This document shows positions 41,537 through 49,726 of a stretch of 64,000 nt of DNA, one piece after another. Numbering within the stretch: position 1 is the stretch's first letter; each line of letters opens with the position of its first letter. Both the position numbers and the translations under genes were made by a program. The stretch comes from RI-242 sp038246255 (lineage in GTDB: Bacteria; Planctomycetota; UBA1135; GCA-002686595): contig JBBRWC010000001.1 of NCBI GenBank assembly GCA_038246255.1, forward strand, positions 1 through 64,000, read 5' to 3'. The notes beneath the pieces are model-generated. The model searched no databases. It was not told where the DNA came from and saw nothing but the letters and a program-made list of their open reading frames with translations.

Positions 41537-42691
41537 GTGACCGCCACTGCGACCAAAGACGACGTGCTCGACGCCCTGCGTCAGATCATTGACCCGGACC
41601 TCGGCCGCGACATCGTTTCCCTCGGCTTCATCACCAAAAGCGCCGTGTGCGACGGCTTGGTGGACGTGATCATCAACCTCACGACACCCGCGTGTCCGGT
41701 GAAGGACAAGATGAAAGCGAAAGCCGAGGGCCTCTTGCGCGCGTTGCCGGGCGTCACGAAGGTCAAGGTCGAGATGACTGCGGAAGTGCGCGGCAGCCAA
41801 AAACCCGCGCGCTCACTCGCGCCGGGTGTGCGGCACATCGTCGCGGTGTCAAGCGGCAAGGGTGGTGTCGGCAAGAGCACGGTCACGGTCAACCTCGCCG
41901 TGGCGCTCGCGCGCACGGGTGCGCGGGTGGGTGTCATGGACAGCGATGTCTACGGTCCGGATATCCCGATGATGATGGGCCTCGTGGGCCAGCCCGAAAC
42001 GACAGCCGAACGCCAGCTGATCCCCAAACAGCGCCACGGCGTTGCGACCATGTCGATCGGTTACCTGTTGGCCGACGACAAGCCTGTCGTGTGGCGCGGT
42101 CCGATGGTGCACAAACTGATCGAGCAGTTCCTCGGCGACGTGGCCTGGGGCGAACTCGACTACCTGCTCGTCGATATGCCGCCCGGAACGGGGGATGCGC
42201 AGCTCAGCCTCGCGCAGATCGTTCCACTGACGGGAGTGGTGCTTGTGACGACACCGCAGGCGGTCAGCACGTTCGACGTCGGCAAAGCTATCGGCATGTT
42301 CAACCAGGTGAAGGTGCCGATCCTTGGCATCGTCGAAAACATGGCCGGTTACAGCGTCGAGGGTGTTGTGGAAGGTGCCCCGTCCCGCCGTGTGGTGTTG
42401 CGCACCGGTTTGGGTGAAGTCGAAACAACGACAGACGCCGAGGGCCGCTTCCAAGTCACCGTGGACGTGTTTGGCAAGGGCGGCGCCGAGGCACTCGCAA
42501 AACGCCACGGGTTCCCCGTGCTGGGCCGTGTCCCGCTCAATCCCGCGGTGCGGCTCGGAGGTGACGCGGGCGACCCCGTGACGCTCGCTGCGCCGGATTC
42601 GATCGAAGCGCGGATATTTGCCGAGATCGCTGGCCGCGTGGCGCAGCGCGTTGCGATCCGCGAGCACGCGTCCTTGCCGATCCTTGAGTGA
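41537..42691 (+). CDS. Mrp/NBP35-type Fe-S cluster carrier ATPase, atypical C-terminal insert
   Basis: A 384-residue cytoplasmic P-loop ATPase that in other bacteria carries [4Fe-4S] clusters to apo-proteins. Residues 1-85 are a MIP18/DUF59 domain (IDPDLGRDIVSLG, TTPACPVKD). The deviant Walker A SSGKGGVGKST is at 105-115; DSDVYGPDIP and LVDMPPGTGD are standard. After IVENMAGY (about 266-272) the usual bridging CxxC is absent. Instead a ~40-residue stretch (SVEGVVEGAP to FQVTVDVFG) with a TDAEGRF turn, like a small beta-sandwich, is inserted before KGGAEALAKRHG. GTG 41537 fits the family start. Its stop overlaps the next gene. Confidence 0.9.
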   Translation: MTATATKDDVLDALRQIIDPDLGRDIVSLGFITKSAVCDGLVDVIINLTTPACPVKDKMKAKAEGLLRALPGVTKVKVEMTAEVRGSQKPARSLAPGVRHIVAVSSGKGGVGKSTVTVNLAVALARTGARVGVMDSDVYGPDIPMMMGLVGQPETTAERQLIPKQRHGVATMSIGYLLADDKPVVWRGPMVHKLIEQFLGDVAWGELDYLLVDMPPGTGDAQLSLAQIVPLTGVVLVTTPQAVSTFDVGKAIGMFNQVKVPILGIVENMAGYSVEGVVEGAPSRRVVLRTGLGEVETTTDAEGRFQVTVDVFGKGGAEALAKRHGFPVLGRVPLNPAVRLGGDAGDPVTLAAPDSIEARIFAEIAGRVAQRVAIREHASLPILE

Positions 42692-43446
42692 GCGATCCGG
42701 CAAGAGCGCCGGTCGATGCCGCAGTGGTAGCCAAGGTCGAAGCCGACCTCGACCCGCGGTTTTGGGCAGTGTTCCGCGCGGTTACGGACGGCGCGCGCGC
42801 ACACGGCAGTCCGTGGCCAGCAGACCTCGTACCTGTGGCGCCCGGCGCGTTTCGCTTTCCGCTCCTGCTGCCCAACGCGGCGTCGCGCTGGCTCGTCGAG
42901 ATCGAAGCGCGCCGCGCTCCCCTGCGCGCGCGCGGGCTCGCCGAAGAAAATCCAAACTCGATGCACAGCCACGGAGTGTCCTTCGCGGCGCTCGGCATCG
43001 ACGACTGTTTTGCCGCGCTCCGCCGGACTTGGATCGCGCCGCTTGCGCGCGCCCTGCTCCAGCCCTTCGCCGGCAATGCGCTCGATACGCACCACGGGTA
43101 TCTCGTCGAGTACGGTCGCGCGTTCGACGAAGACCTGGGCTTCCACGTCGACGACAGCGAGGTCACACTGAACCTGTGTTTGGGCGAGGACTTCGACGGA
43201 TCGGAACTGATGCTGCTCGGGCTGCGCTGCGACACACACCGGAACGGCCGGATTCTGCGGTCCGAGGAGGTGGCGATCGACCACGCGCCGGGCTGGGCGG
43301 TGCTGCACGCAGGCTGCCTGCGGCACCGGGTCGAGCCCATCCGCCGCGGTCGGCGCAAAAACGCGATCCTGTGGTGCCGGGACAGCACCATCGCCCGTCC
43401 GCCGACGCGCGCCTGCGGTCCGTGGTGCCCGGGCGCCACGACTTGA
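42688..43446 (+). CDS. 2-oxoglutarate/Fe(II)-dependent oxygenase, prolyl-hydroxylase-like
   Basis: A 252-residue dioxygenase. The Fe(II) site is GFHVDDSEVTLNL (His 153, Asp 155) with the distal His at about 213 in CLRHRVEPIRRGRRKNAILW, where the downstream Arg would hold 2-oxoglutarate. The N-terminal 90 residues are helical and variable, with HSHGVSF-like MHSHGVSFAALG. It resembles prolyl-4-hydroxylase-type proteins acting on protein or peptide substrates. It starts at GTG within the mrp stop (GTGA), so it is translationally coupled to an Fe-S/iron gene. The substrate is unknown. Confidence 0.85.
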   Translation: MSDPARAPVDAAVVAKVEADLDPRFWAVFRAVTDGARAHGSPWPADLVPVAPGAFRFPLLLPNAASRWLVEIEARRAPLRARGLAEENPNSMHSHGVSFAALGIDDCFAALRRTWIAPLARALLQPFAGNALDTHHGYLVEYGRAFDEDLGFHVDDSEVTLNLCLGEDFDGSELMLLGLRCDTHRNGRILRSEEVAIDHAPGWAVLHAGCLRHRVEPIRRGRRKNAILWCRDSTIARPPTRACGPWCPGATT

Positions 43447-43492
43447 TAGCCTGCGAAGAGGCGAACGGCCTCTCCCACGCTCCTCCGCGCCG

Positions 43493-44503
43493 ATGAAGTT
43501 CCAGGATTACTACGAGGTCTTGAGTGTCCCGCGCGCCGCCGACGCGGATGCAATCAAGAAGGCCTACCGCAAAGCGGCGCTCAAGTGGCACCCCGACCGC
43601 CATCAGGGGGCGGCGAAGGAGGACGCGGAAAAACGCTTCAAAGCGCTGTCCGAGGCCTACGAGGTCCTGAGCGATCCCGAGAAGCGAGCGAAGTACGACC
43701 GCTTCGGCGCCAACTGGCAGCACGGAGCCGATTTCCAGCCCGAACCCGGCCAGCGCAGCATGTCGGGTGAGGAGTTCGAAGCGGCCTTTGGCGGCTCCGG
43801 CGGGTTTTCGGACTTTTTCCAGCAGATGTTCGGGGGCGACCTACGGCGCGACTTTGGCGGCCGCGGGCCGCGCCGGCACGCGCGCTACAAAGATCGCGGG
43901 GCCGACCTAAGGGCGGAACTCGCGTTGCCGCTTTCCGAAGCCATCGCGGGCGGAAAACGCAGCTTCGAGGTGCCCGCGCGCGCCGGTTGTCCGACGTGCG
44001 CGGGCACGGGCGAGGTCCAAGGCCACGTCTGCCCGACGTGTGCCGGTGTCGGCCAGGTGCGCTCACTGCGGCGGGTGGAGCTCAAGATCCCCGCCACACC
44101 GCGGGACGGCATGGTGCTGCGGCTCAAAGGCCTGGGTGCGGCCGGCGAAGGCGGCGGCGAAACCGGCGACCTGTTGCTCGAACTGCGCCTCGTGGACGAC
44201 AGCCATCACCGCATGGTCGGTGGCGAGCTTGAGGCGCGGGTTGCGATCCCGCCCTGGACGGCCCACGCCGGCGGGCCCATCGAAATCTCCACACCGCGCG
44301 GTCACGTGGTGCTGAAAGTGCCGCCCGGCACACGCAGCGGCCAGCGCCAGCGCCTGCGCGGTCAAGGCCTTGTCGACGTGAACGGCAAACACGGCGACCT
44401 CTTCGTGCGCTTCGAGATGGACCTTCCCGCAGAGTTGAGCGCGGAACAGGCGCAGCTCCTCGAACAGCTCGCAAAACTGGATTCCGCTGGAGGCCGCCCG
44501 TGA
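43493..44503 (+). CDS. DnaJ-like (Hsp40) co-chaperone with a half zinc finger
   Basis: A 336-residue Hsp40. The J-domain occupies residues 4-70 with HPD at 33-35 (LKWHPDRHQG), followed by a Gly/Phe-rich linker (GGSGGFSDFFQQMFGG). The client-binding C-terminal domains (about 135-330) contain ELALPLSEAIAGGKRS and LKVPPGTRSGQRQRLRGQG. Only two CxxCxG repeats are present (Cys 166/169 and 180/183), where type I DnaJ has four and CbpA-type has none; enough for at most one zinc site. It stimulates DnaK ATPase and presents substrates. It overlaps the CbpM-like gene by 4 bp. Confidence 0.92.
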   Translation: MKFQDYYEVLSVPRAADADAIKKAYRKAALKWHPDRHQGAAKEDAEKRFKALSEAYEVLSDPEKRAKYDRFGANWQHGADFQPEPGQRSMSGEEFEAAFGGSGGFSDFFQQMFGGDLRRDFGGRGPRRHARYKDRGADLRAELALPLSEAIAGGKRSFEVPARAGCPTCAGTGEVQGHVCPTCAGVGQVRSLRRVELKIPATPRDGMVLRLKGLGAAGEGGGETGDLLLELRLVDDSHHRMVGGELEARVAIPPWTAHAGGPIEISTPRGHVVLKVPPGTRSGQRQRLRGQGLVDVNGKHGDLFVRFEMDLPAELSAEQAQLLEQLAKLDSAGGRP

Positions 44504-44760
44504 ACGGCGGCTTTTTCGAGTACGAGGGCGAGCCGCACGTCCACCTCGAGGTGGTCGCGGAGCTCTACGGCGTGCGGGTCGTCTGGCTTGAGGAATTGTG
44601 CGAGCGCGGCTTCATCGGAGCGCCGGGCCGTTGGCCAACCCTGCGCGCCATCGCCGTGTGGGAACTCGACCGTGTCGCGACGCTGGTGCGCCTGAACGTG
44701 AGCCTCGGCGTCGAACTCGAAACGCTGGCGCTGCTGCTCCCGCCGCTGCCGCATCCCTGA
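44500..44760 (+). CDS. CbpM-like MerR-type chaperone modulator
   Basis: An 86-residue protein starting at GTG inside the stop of the DnaJ-like gene. Its sequence (HVHLEVVAELYGVRVVWLEELCERGFIG marked by VVAELYGV and LCERGFI) followed by a helix, LDRVATLVRLNVSLGVELE, matches the CbpM/MerR-HTH fold. CbpM proteins bind the J-domain of CbpA and inhibit it. The gene order cbpA-cbpM is conserved in many bacteria, so the same regulatory partnership is likely here. Confidence 0.8.
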   Translation: MNGGFFEYEGEPHVHLEVVAELYGVRVVWLEELCERGFIGAPGRWPTLRAIAVWELDRVATLVRLNVSLGVELETLALLLPPLPHP

Positions 44761-44865
44761 TCGGCGCGCCGAACGGGTACCCCGATGCGCCCGGCCCCAG
44801 CGCCGTGCGGACCGCGTCGATGGACCCCGATTCCGCTCAGAGGTCATCGGACGCCGAGGCGACCT

Positions 44866-46329
44866 TCACGTTTGCGAGGTCCGCGCTCCGTGGATGGCTC
44901 CACCCACCTCGGGGGATGTGGCGCCGGCGGCGTGCATCCGCGGGCTCGACTCCGCGCGCGCCGCGGCCGCGCTCGAGTGGCGTTCGCGCGGGGCGCGCAA
45001 TGACAGGGTGTGCATCAACGCGCCCGGCAGGAACATCGTGAAAGGAGCGGGAAACGCGTTCGGCAGGAAGTCGACGGCGCGCAACACAACGATCAGCGCC
45101 ACGGTCATCGTCACCGTGCGCGCCGGTCCGCGCGGGATGCGCCGCCAGTTCCGCGCGGCGAGGTAGGCGGGAAGGGTCAGCAGCGCAAAAAAGCTCGCGA
45201 AGCCGACCAACCCGAACATACCGAGCTCGAGAATCCAGTAGCCGTCCGTGACCGCCGCGTCGCGGCCGGAAATCGGGTCATAAACCCGGTTACGCCCCCA
45301 CACACCCCAACCCAGCAGTGGGCGCTCGTCCGCGCGCGCGAGCAGCAGGTCCTCGTTGTCAAAGCGAAACTCGATCGATTGGCCGCGCTCTTCGCTCAGG
45401 GACATTGCGACTTCGACGAGGGTGTCGGTCGGAAACAGGTCGCGGCTGCGGGCCAGTGGGTACAGGAGCACGATCGAAGCCAGCGCGGCAATGACCCGCT
45501 GCTGCGTAACCGCGCCGGTGGTGAACAGGAGCAGCGGAAACACGAGACCGAACAGGAGCGCTCCAAGGCTCCGGCAGAAGACCAGTGCGAGGAGCAGCAG
45601 GACGAAGATGCCTAGGGTGCGGTAGCCGAAAAATCGCAGCCGCGCTCGGGCGAGCCCCGCAGCGGCCACAACCGCCGTGGACATGAACAGCGCGAGCTCA
45701 AGGCCATGCACCGTGAACCCGACAGGCCGCCAACCGCCCGCACGCATGTGCTGGAGAAAGTTGTGCGGAAAGACGCCGTAGAGCTTTGCGTGGAGCTCTG
45801 GGCTCATGCGGTTTTCCCACACGATGATCGGCACATAGAAGAGGCCGAACGCCACCACGAGCCGCAGTACGGTCGCAAGATCCGCGGGCGAACGGATGAG
45901 GCGCATCCCCAAATAAAAAGGCAACCCGAGCGTCACGAGCCGCAGGAACGCGACCCCGAGGCTGTCGTGCAAGCTGAGGCCCGGCAACACGAACGGACCG
46001 AAGTACATCGGGTCCCCGTTGCCGATCACGGTCAGGAACGAGGTCAACACCTGGGCCGCGATCAGCAGCAGCGGCCAGCTCGCAGTGAGCGGCGCTTTGT
46101 CGCGGTTGCGCACGAACAGGAGGTATCCAAGCAACGCTCCCACGCCACCCACGACATGCCGGTCGATGGGCGGGATCAACGGGTAGTCGACCTCCAAGCT
46201 CGCGGGCAGGAGGAGGAACGGACCGAGGAACGCGAGCGTCACCGCCACCGGCGGCCGCAGCCGGGCAAACAGCACCAGCGTGACCGGAATCCAGCCGAAC
46301 AGCGCGAGGTAGGCGAGGGAGTTGTACAT
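44866..46329 (-). CDS. O-antigen ligase/polymerase-like membrane protein
   Basis: A 487-residue integral membrane protein from ATG 46329, with about 11 spans and a large outward loop between residues about 300 and 375. The pattern, with ERPLLGWGVWGRNRVYD in the loop before the final spans, is that of the Wzy/WaaL (O-antigen ligase domain) superfamily, which joins or polymerises undecaprenyl-linked glycans at the periplasmic face. Whether it ligates or polymerises cannot be told. The C-terminal 40 residues are a Ser/Ala/Arg-rich cytoplasmic tail. No glycosyltransferase gene is adjacent. The frame upstream of 46329 consists of Pro/Ala/Arg repeats and is not coding. Confidence 0.75.
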   Translation of the reverse strand: MYNSLAYLALFGWIPVTLVLFARLRPPVAVTLAFLGPFLLLPASLEVDYPLIPPIDRHVVGGVGALLGYLLFVRNRDKAPLTASWPLLLIAAQVLTSFLTVIGNGDPMYFGPFVLPGLSLHDSLGVAFLRLVTLGLPFYLGMRLIRSPADLATVLRLVVAFGLFYVPIIVWENRMSPELHAKLYGVFPHNFLQHMRAGGWRPVGFTVHGLELALFMSTAVVAAAGLARARLRFFGYRTLGIFVLLLLALVFCRSLGALLFGLVFPLLLFTTGAVTQQRVIAALASIVLLYPLARSRDLFPTDTLVEVAMSLSEERGQSIEFRFDNEDLLLARADERPLLGWGVWGRNRVYDPISGRDAAVTDGYWILELGMFGLVGFASFFALLTLPAYLAARNWRRIPRGPARTVTMTVALIVVLRAVDFLPNAFPAPFTMFLPGALMHTLSLRAPRERHSSAAAARAESSPRMHAAGATSPEVGGAIHGARTSQT

Positions 46330-46412
46330 GTCCGGGCGCGGAGCGCGCCGCCGACCATGATCGGCGCTTCTCGGCCCGCGGTCGATGGGAAAGGCCGGCG
46401 CTCCCCGCCACC

Positions 46413-46448
46413 GGGCGGCAGGACGGGCGGCAGGGCGGGCGGCAGGGC
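46413..46448. repeat. Three 12-bp tandem units upstream of the O-antigen-ligase-like gene
   Basis: GGGCGGCAGGAC followed by two copies of GGGCGGCAGGGC, then a decayed unit. It is non-coding and lies 84 bp before the start of the membrane protein. Copy number probably varies between strains. Confidence 0.55.
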
Positions 46449-46513
46449 GGGCCGGCGGGCGCCCCAAAGGGTGCCGTTGAGCCCTTCGACGCCCTTACTG
46501 GGGCCCGCGCGCG

Positions 46514-47527
46514 TCAGCCCAGATGCGCGAGCACGTGCTCCACTTCCCGCGGGCTGCCAAGGACGACGCTGGTGCGCTGGTGCACGCTGGTGGGCGTCAC
46601 GTCGAGGAGGCGCGTTTCACCCGCGAACGCGGTGCCCCCGGCTTGCTCGATCAGGAACGCCATCGGGTTCGCTTCGTACATCAGACGCAACTTGCCCTCG
46701 GGCGCCTTGGCCGTCGGCGGATACAGGAACACACCGCCCTTCAGGAGGATGCGGTGCACGTCGGCGACCATCGCGCCCGCGTAGCGCGATGAGTACCCAT
46801 TGTCTTGCGCCCAGTCGAGGTAACGCTGGTAGCCCGCGGGGAACGACTTGCGGTGGCCTTCGTTGACCGAATAGGACTTGCACTCGGCCGGGATCCGCAA
46901 GTTCTCTTCGACGAGCATGAACGCGCCGACCGCGGGATCGAGCACGAACATGCGGACTCCGCTGCCGGTCGTCAGAACGAACACGGTGGAAGAGCCATAA
47001 AGGACGTACCCGGCGGCAACCTGCTGGGCTCCAGATTGGAGCAGCGACACCTGCGCCGTGTTGCGTCGGTCGTGGCGCAGGATCGAGAAGATCGTGCCTA
47101 CGCCCCCGCAAACGTCGAGGTTAGAGGAACCATCGAGCGGATCGAACAGCACGCAGTACGGGCGTCCCGCGTCGCTGTCGCTTTGGATGACGATCGGCTC
47201 GTCGTTCTCCTCGGACGCGAGGACGGCCACGCCTGAACGACTGCCCAGGCAGCGCAGGAGGATTTCGTTCGCGATGACGTCGAGCTTCTGCTGCTGCTCA
47301 CCCTGGACATTGTCCGTCCCCATGCCACCCAGCACATCGGTGAGGCGCGCGCGGCGGATGCGCGCAGCGATCATCTTCGCCGAGATCGACAGGGCGGAAA
47401 GGATCCAAGAGAACGTGCCCGTGGCGCCGGGATACCGCGCCTCCTCCGCGAGAATGTGGCTTTGGAGCGTGACGAGGTTGTCGCCACGGGTGAGCTGGCC
47501 AGTCAGGAGCGAAGACGAGGGGTTCAT
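46514..47527 (-). CDS. fbp: Fructose-1,6-bisphosphatase class I
   Basis: A 337-residue phosphatase that removes the C1 phosphate of fructose-1,6-bisphosphate in gluconeogenesis. The class I metal-binding motif is intact: ASEENDEPI, then FDPLDGSSNLDVCGGVGTIFS marked by DPLDGSSN (about 118-125), and the substrate region RYAGAMVADVHRILLKGGVF with YPPTAKAPEGKLRLMYE. The start ATG 47527 gives a normal N-terminus (LVTLQSHILAEE). It follows metF after 72 bp on the same strand. Acyl-CoA breakdown to acetyl-CoA and central carbon genes in the window would feed the same metabolism. Confidence 0.95.
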   Translation of the reverse strand: MNPSSSLLTGQLTRGDNLVTLQSHILAEEARYPGATGTFSWILSALSISAKMIAARIRRARLTDVLGGMGTDNVQGEQQQKLDVIANEILLRCLGSRSGVAVLASEENDEPIVIQSDSDAGRPYCVLFDPLDGSSNLDVCGGVGTIFSILRHDRRNTAQVSLLQSGAQQVAAGYVLYGSSTVFVLTTGSGVRMFVLDPAVGAFMLVEENLRIPAECKSYSVNEGHRKSFPAGYQRYLDWAQDNGYSSRYAGAMVADVHRILLKGGVFLYPPTAKAPEGKLRLMYEANPMAFLIEQAGGTAFAGETRLLDVTPTSVHQRTSVVLGSPREVEHVLAHLG

Positions 47528-47599
47528 AGAGCGTGCGCGGGGGCCGCGCCAAGTTTGGAGTCGATCGAAGCGGTCCGGACTTCCCCGCTGCCCAAGGGT

Positions 47600-48463
47600 T
47601 CAGCGCAGTGCCGCCAGGATGGCGCGTGTCGCGTAGCTTTTGTTCAGGGTGTAGAAGTGGATGCCCGGTGCACCTTTTTGCAACAGTTCACGGCACTGCA
47701 AAATGGCGTGTTCGGTGCCCGTCGCCATCACCGCGCCGGGGTCGTCGCGGACCGCTTCGAGGCGCGTGCGCAGGCCCTCGGGGATGCGCGAGCCGCACAT
47801 CTTCGTGAAGCGCTCGATCTGGGCGACGTTCGTGATCGGCATGATGCCCGGCACGATCGGGCAATCGATGCCTGCGGCCCGCGCGCGCGCCACGTAGCGA
47901 AAGTAGTCCCCGTTGTCGAAAAAGAGCTGCGTAACGAGGAAACGCACGCCGCCCTTCACCTTCTGAGCGGTCCAGTGCAAGCAGTCCGCCGCGGTCTTGG
48001 ATTCCGGGTGGCTTTCGGGGTAACAGGCGCCGCCGATATCCAGCGAGCTTTCCGCCGCGAGGAACGCCGCGAGGTCGCTCGCGTGGCGGAAACCGCCCTC
48101 GGTCGCGACGAATGCGGTTTCACCCTGGGGCGGATCGCCACGCAAAGCGAGCACGTTTTCGACACCCGCGCCCTCGAGCCGCCCGACGATCTCGCGCAAC
48201 TCTTCGCGCGTGTGGCCGACGCAGGTCAGGTGCGCCATCGCGGTGACCCGCAGCTCGGACTGGATGCGCGTCACGAGCTCCAACGTGCGCTCGCGCGTGG
48301 AACCACCCGCGCCGTAGGTGACCGAAACGTAGTCGGGCTGGAGCGCCGAGCCCAGCTCGGACACCGTCCGCATCAGTTGGTTCGCCGCCTCTTCCGTCTT
48401 GGGCGGAAAAAACTCGAAGCTGAAGATCGGCCCACGTCGGCCGAGCATGTCGCTGATCTTCAC
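47600..48463 (-). CDS. metF: Methylenetetrahydrofolate reductase
   Basis: A 287-residue FAD enzyme reducing 5,10-methylene-THF to 5-methyl-THF, the methyl donor for methionine. Typical elements: FSFEFFPPKTEE (about 10-21), VSVTYGAGGSTRERT, HLTCVGHTREEL, NVLALRGDPP and GVRFLVTQLFFDNGDYFRYV (the flavin/folate site near residue 180). The N-terminus is placed at GTG 48463, which overlaps the thioesterase stop (GTGA); sequence further upstream lies inside that gene. Co-translation with a thioesterase is unusual for metF. Confidence 0.95.
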   Translation of the reverse strand: MKISDMLGRRGPIFSFEFFPPKTEEAANQLMRTVSELGSALQPDYVSVTYGAGGSTRERTLELVTRIQSELRVTAMAHLTCVGHTREELREIVGRLEGAGVENVLALRGDPPQGETAFVATEGGFRHASDLAAFLAAESSLDIGGACYPESHPESKTAADCLHWTAQKVKGGVRFLVTQLFFDNGDYFRYVARARAAGIDCPIVPGIMPITNVAQIERFTKMCGSRIPEGLRTRLEAVRDDPGAVMATGTEHAILQCRELLQKGAPGIHFYTLNKSYATRAILAALR

Positions 48464-48918
48464 GCGGGCGCTTCCTGGGATCCTTGGGTCTCGAGGATTT
48501 GCGCGAACCGGACGCGCCAGTTTTCGGGGATCGTCAGGCTTTGCAGCGTGTCCAACTGCACGCAGACCGTCGTCATGCGCGCTTCGACACAGGCTGTGCC
48601 AGCGAGGTCGTAACGGTAGCGCAGGCCGAGGGACGAGCGGCCAAGGTGGAAACACGTGACCGTCACGATCGGCCGATCGCCAAAGCGCAGGGGCGAGCTG
48701 AAGTCGACTTCGGAATGCACCAGGGGGAACCCGATCCGGCGCTCACCGAGCAGGTGGTAGTAGCGCTCGCCGACGTGCACGTCCCAGAGTTCTTCGAACG
48801 CTTCGTGGATGTAATCGAAAATGCGCGGGTAGTAGGCGATCCCGGCCGGATCCACGTGGCCGAAACGCACCTGCTGCTGGGTCTGGAAGGACCGGCGGGA
48901 TGCACTTTGGGAAGCCAT
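48460..48918 (-). CDS. Hot-dog-fold acyl-CoA thioesterase (4-hydroxybenzoyl-CoA thioesterase/YbgC type)
   Basis: A 152-residue hot-dog protein. The sequence VRFGHVDPAGIAYYPRIFDYIHEAFEEL contains the HxDxxGxxYxxxY active-site pattern with the catalytic Asp at about residue 23. The rest shows the expected strand pattern (PIVTVTCFHLGRSSL, EARMTTVCVQLD). Members hydrolyse aromatic or short-chain acyl-CoA. Standing next to a benzoate-CoA-ligase-like gene, an aromatic substrate is a fair inference. It is 13 bp after the creatininase-fold gene and coupled to metF. Confidence 0.9.
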   Translation of the reverse strand: MASQSASRRSFQTQQQVRFGHVDPAGIAYYPRIFDYIHEAFEELWDVHVGERYYHLLGERRIGFPLVHSEVDFSSPLRFGDRPIVTVTCFHLGRSSLGLRYRYDLAGTACVEARMTTVCVQLDTLQSLTIPENWRVRFAQILETQGSQEAPA

Positions 48919-48931
48919 GGGGGGCGATAGC

Positions 48932-49726
48932 CTAACCGACGGGCTGGTCCGGCGCGGCGAACAGCTCCGGCCAGGTTTCGCGGGTCGATTCCACGATCAT
49001 GTTCGCCAGCGCGTGGATGCGCTCCTCCCCCTCCGCGGCGCTCGCGGCGGCGGGATCGCCGCAGTAGGCGTCCGCGGCGCCGATCTCGCGGAAACTTTTT
49101 GCGCCCGCGCGCGTTCGCGCGATCAGGTCCACCGCTACCGGTGCAAGGGCTTGGCGCTGCGCCTCGCGAACCCCGTCGGGGTCGGCCGCGAGCACGATGC
49201 TCGTTTCATAGCGGCCCGCGTGGCAGTCGCCGCTCTTGAACTCCTCCCCCAACATCGCCGCCCAACGGCGCCGGGTGTTGTCGGGGAACAGGACCTGGGC
49301 CTTCAGAGCGGAGCGCGCTTCGTAGTCGAGCGCCAAACCGCGCAGCACTTTCACGTGGTCCCCTTCGAGATGGCCGTTGGAGATCACCACGCGCCGCAAC
49401 CCCTGCTCGGACAGCGACTCGACGATGTCTTCGATCAACGACCAAAGCGTGCCCGGGTGAATGCCCACGCGGCCGGCGAAACCCTCGGTGAAAAACGTCA
49501 CACCAAACGGGATCGCGGGAAGCACCAACGTCGGCACGTCGAGTTCACCCAACCGCGCCGCGGCGCGCCACGCCTGGGTCAGCGCAATCGTCACGTCGAC
49601 GTCGAGCGGCAGGTGCGGACCGTGGGGCTCGGTAGAGCCCGTCGGGAGAATCGCAACCGTGCGGTGATTGAAGAGCGCGCGGGCTTCGGGCCACGTCAAT
49701 CGCGCGAGGGCGAGGGGCTCGATCAC
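48932..49726 (-). CDS. Creatininase-family amidohydrolase
   Basis: A 264-residue member of the creatininase/creatinine-amidohydrolase fold. Metal-ligand motifs are STEPHGPHLPLDVDV (Glu/His/Asp at about residues 29-40), VISNGHLEGDH and a later Glu in GRYETSIVL. The family also includes FAPy deformylase ArfB and mycofactocin MftE, so creatinine need not be the substrate. GTG 49726 overlaps the ligase stop (GTGA) and gives a standard N-terminus, whereas the open frame to 49828 lies inside the ligase. The context suggests cleavage of an amide in the same pathway as the CoA ligase. Confidence 0.88.
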   Translation of the reverse strand: MIEPLALARLTWPEARALFNHRTVAILPTGSTEPHGPHLPLDVDVTIALTQAWRAAARLGELDVPTLVLPAIPFGVTFFTEGFAGRVGIHPGTLWSLIEDIVESLSEQGLRRVVISNGHLEGDHVKVLRGLALDYEARSALKAQVLFPDNTRRRWAAMLGEEFKSGDCHAGRYETSIVLAADPDGVREAQRQALAPVAVDLIARTRAGAKSFREIGAADAYCGDPAAASAAEGEERIHALANMIVESTRETWPELFAAPDQPVG

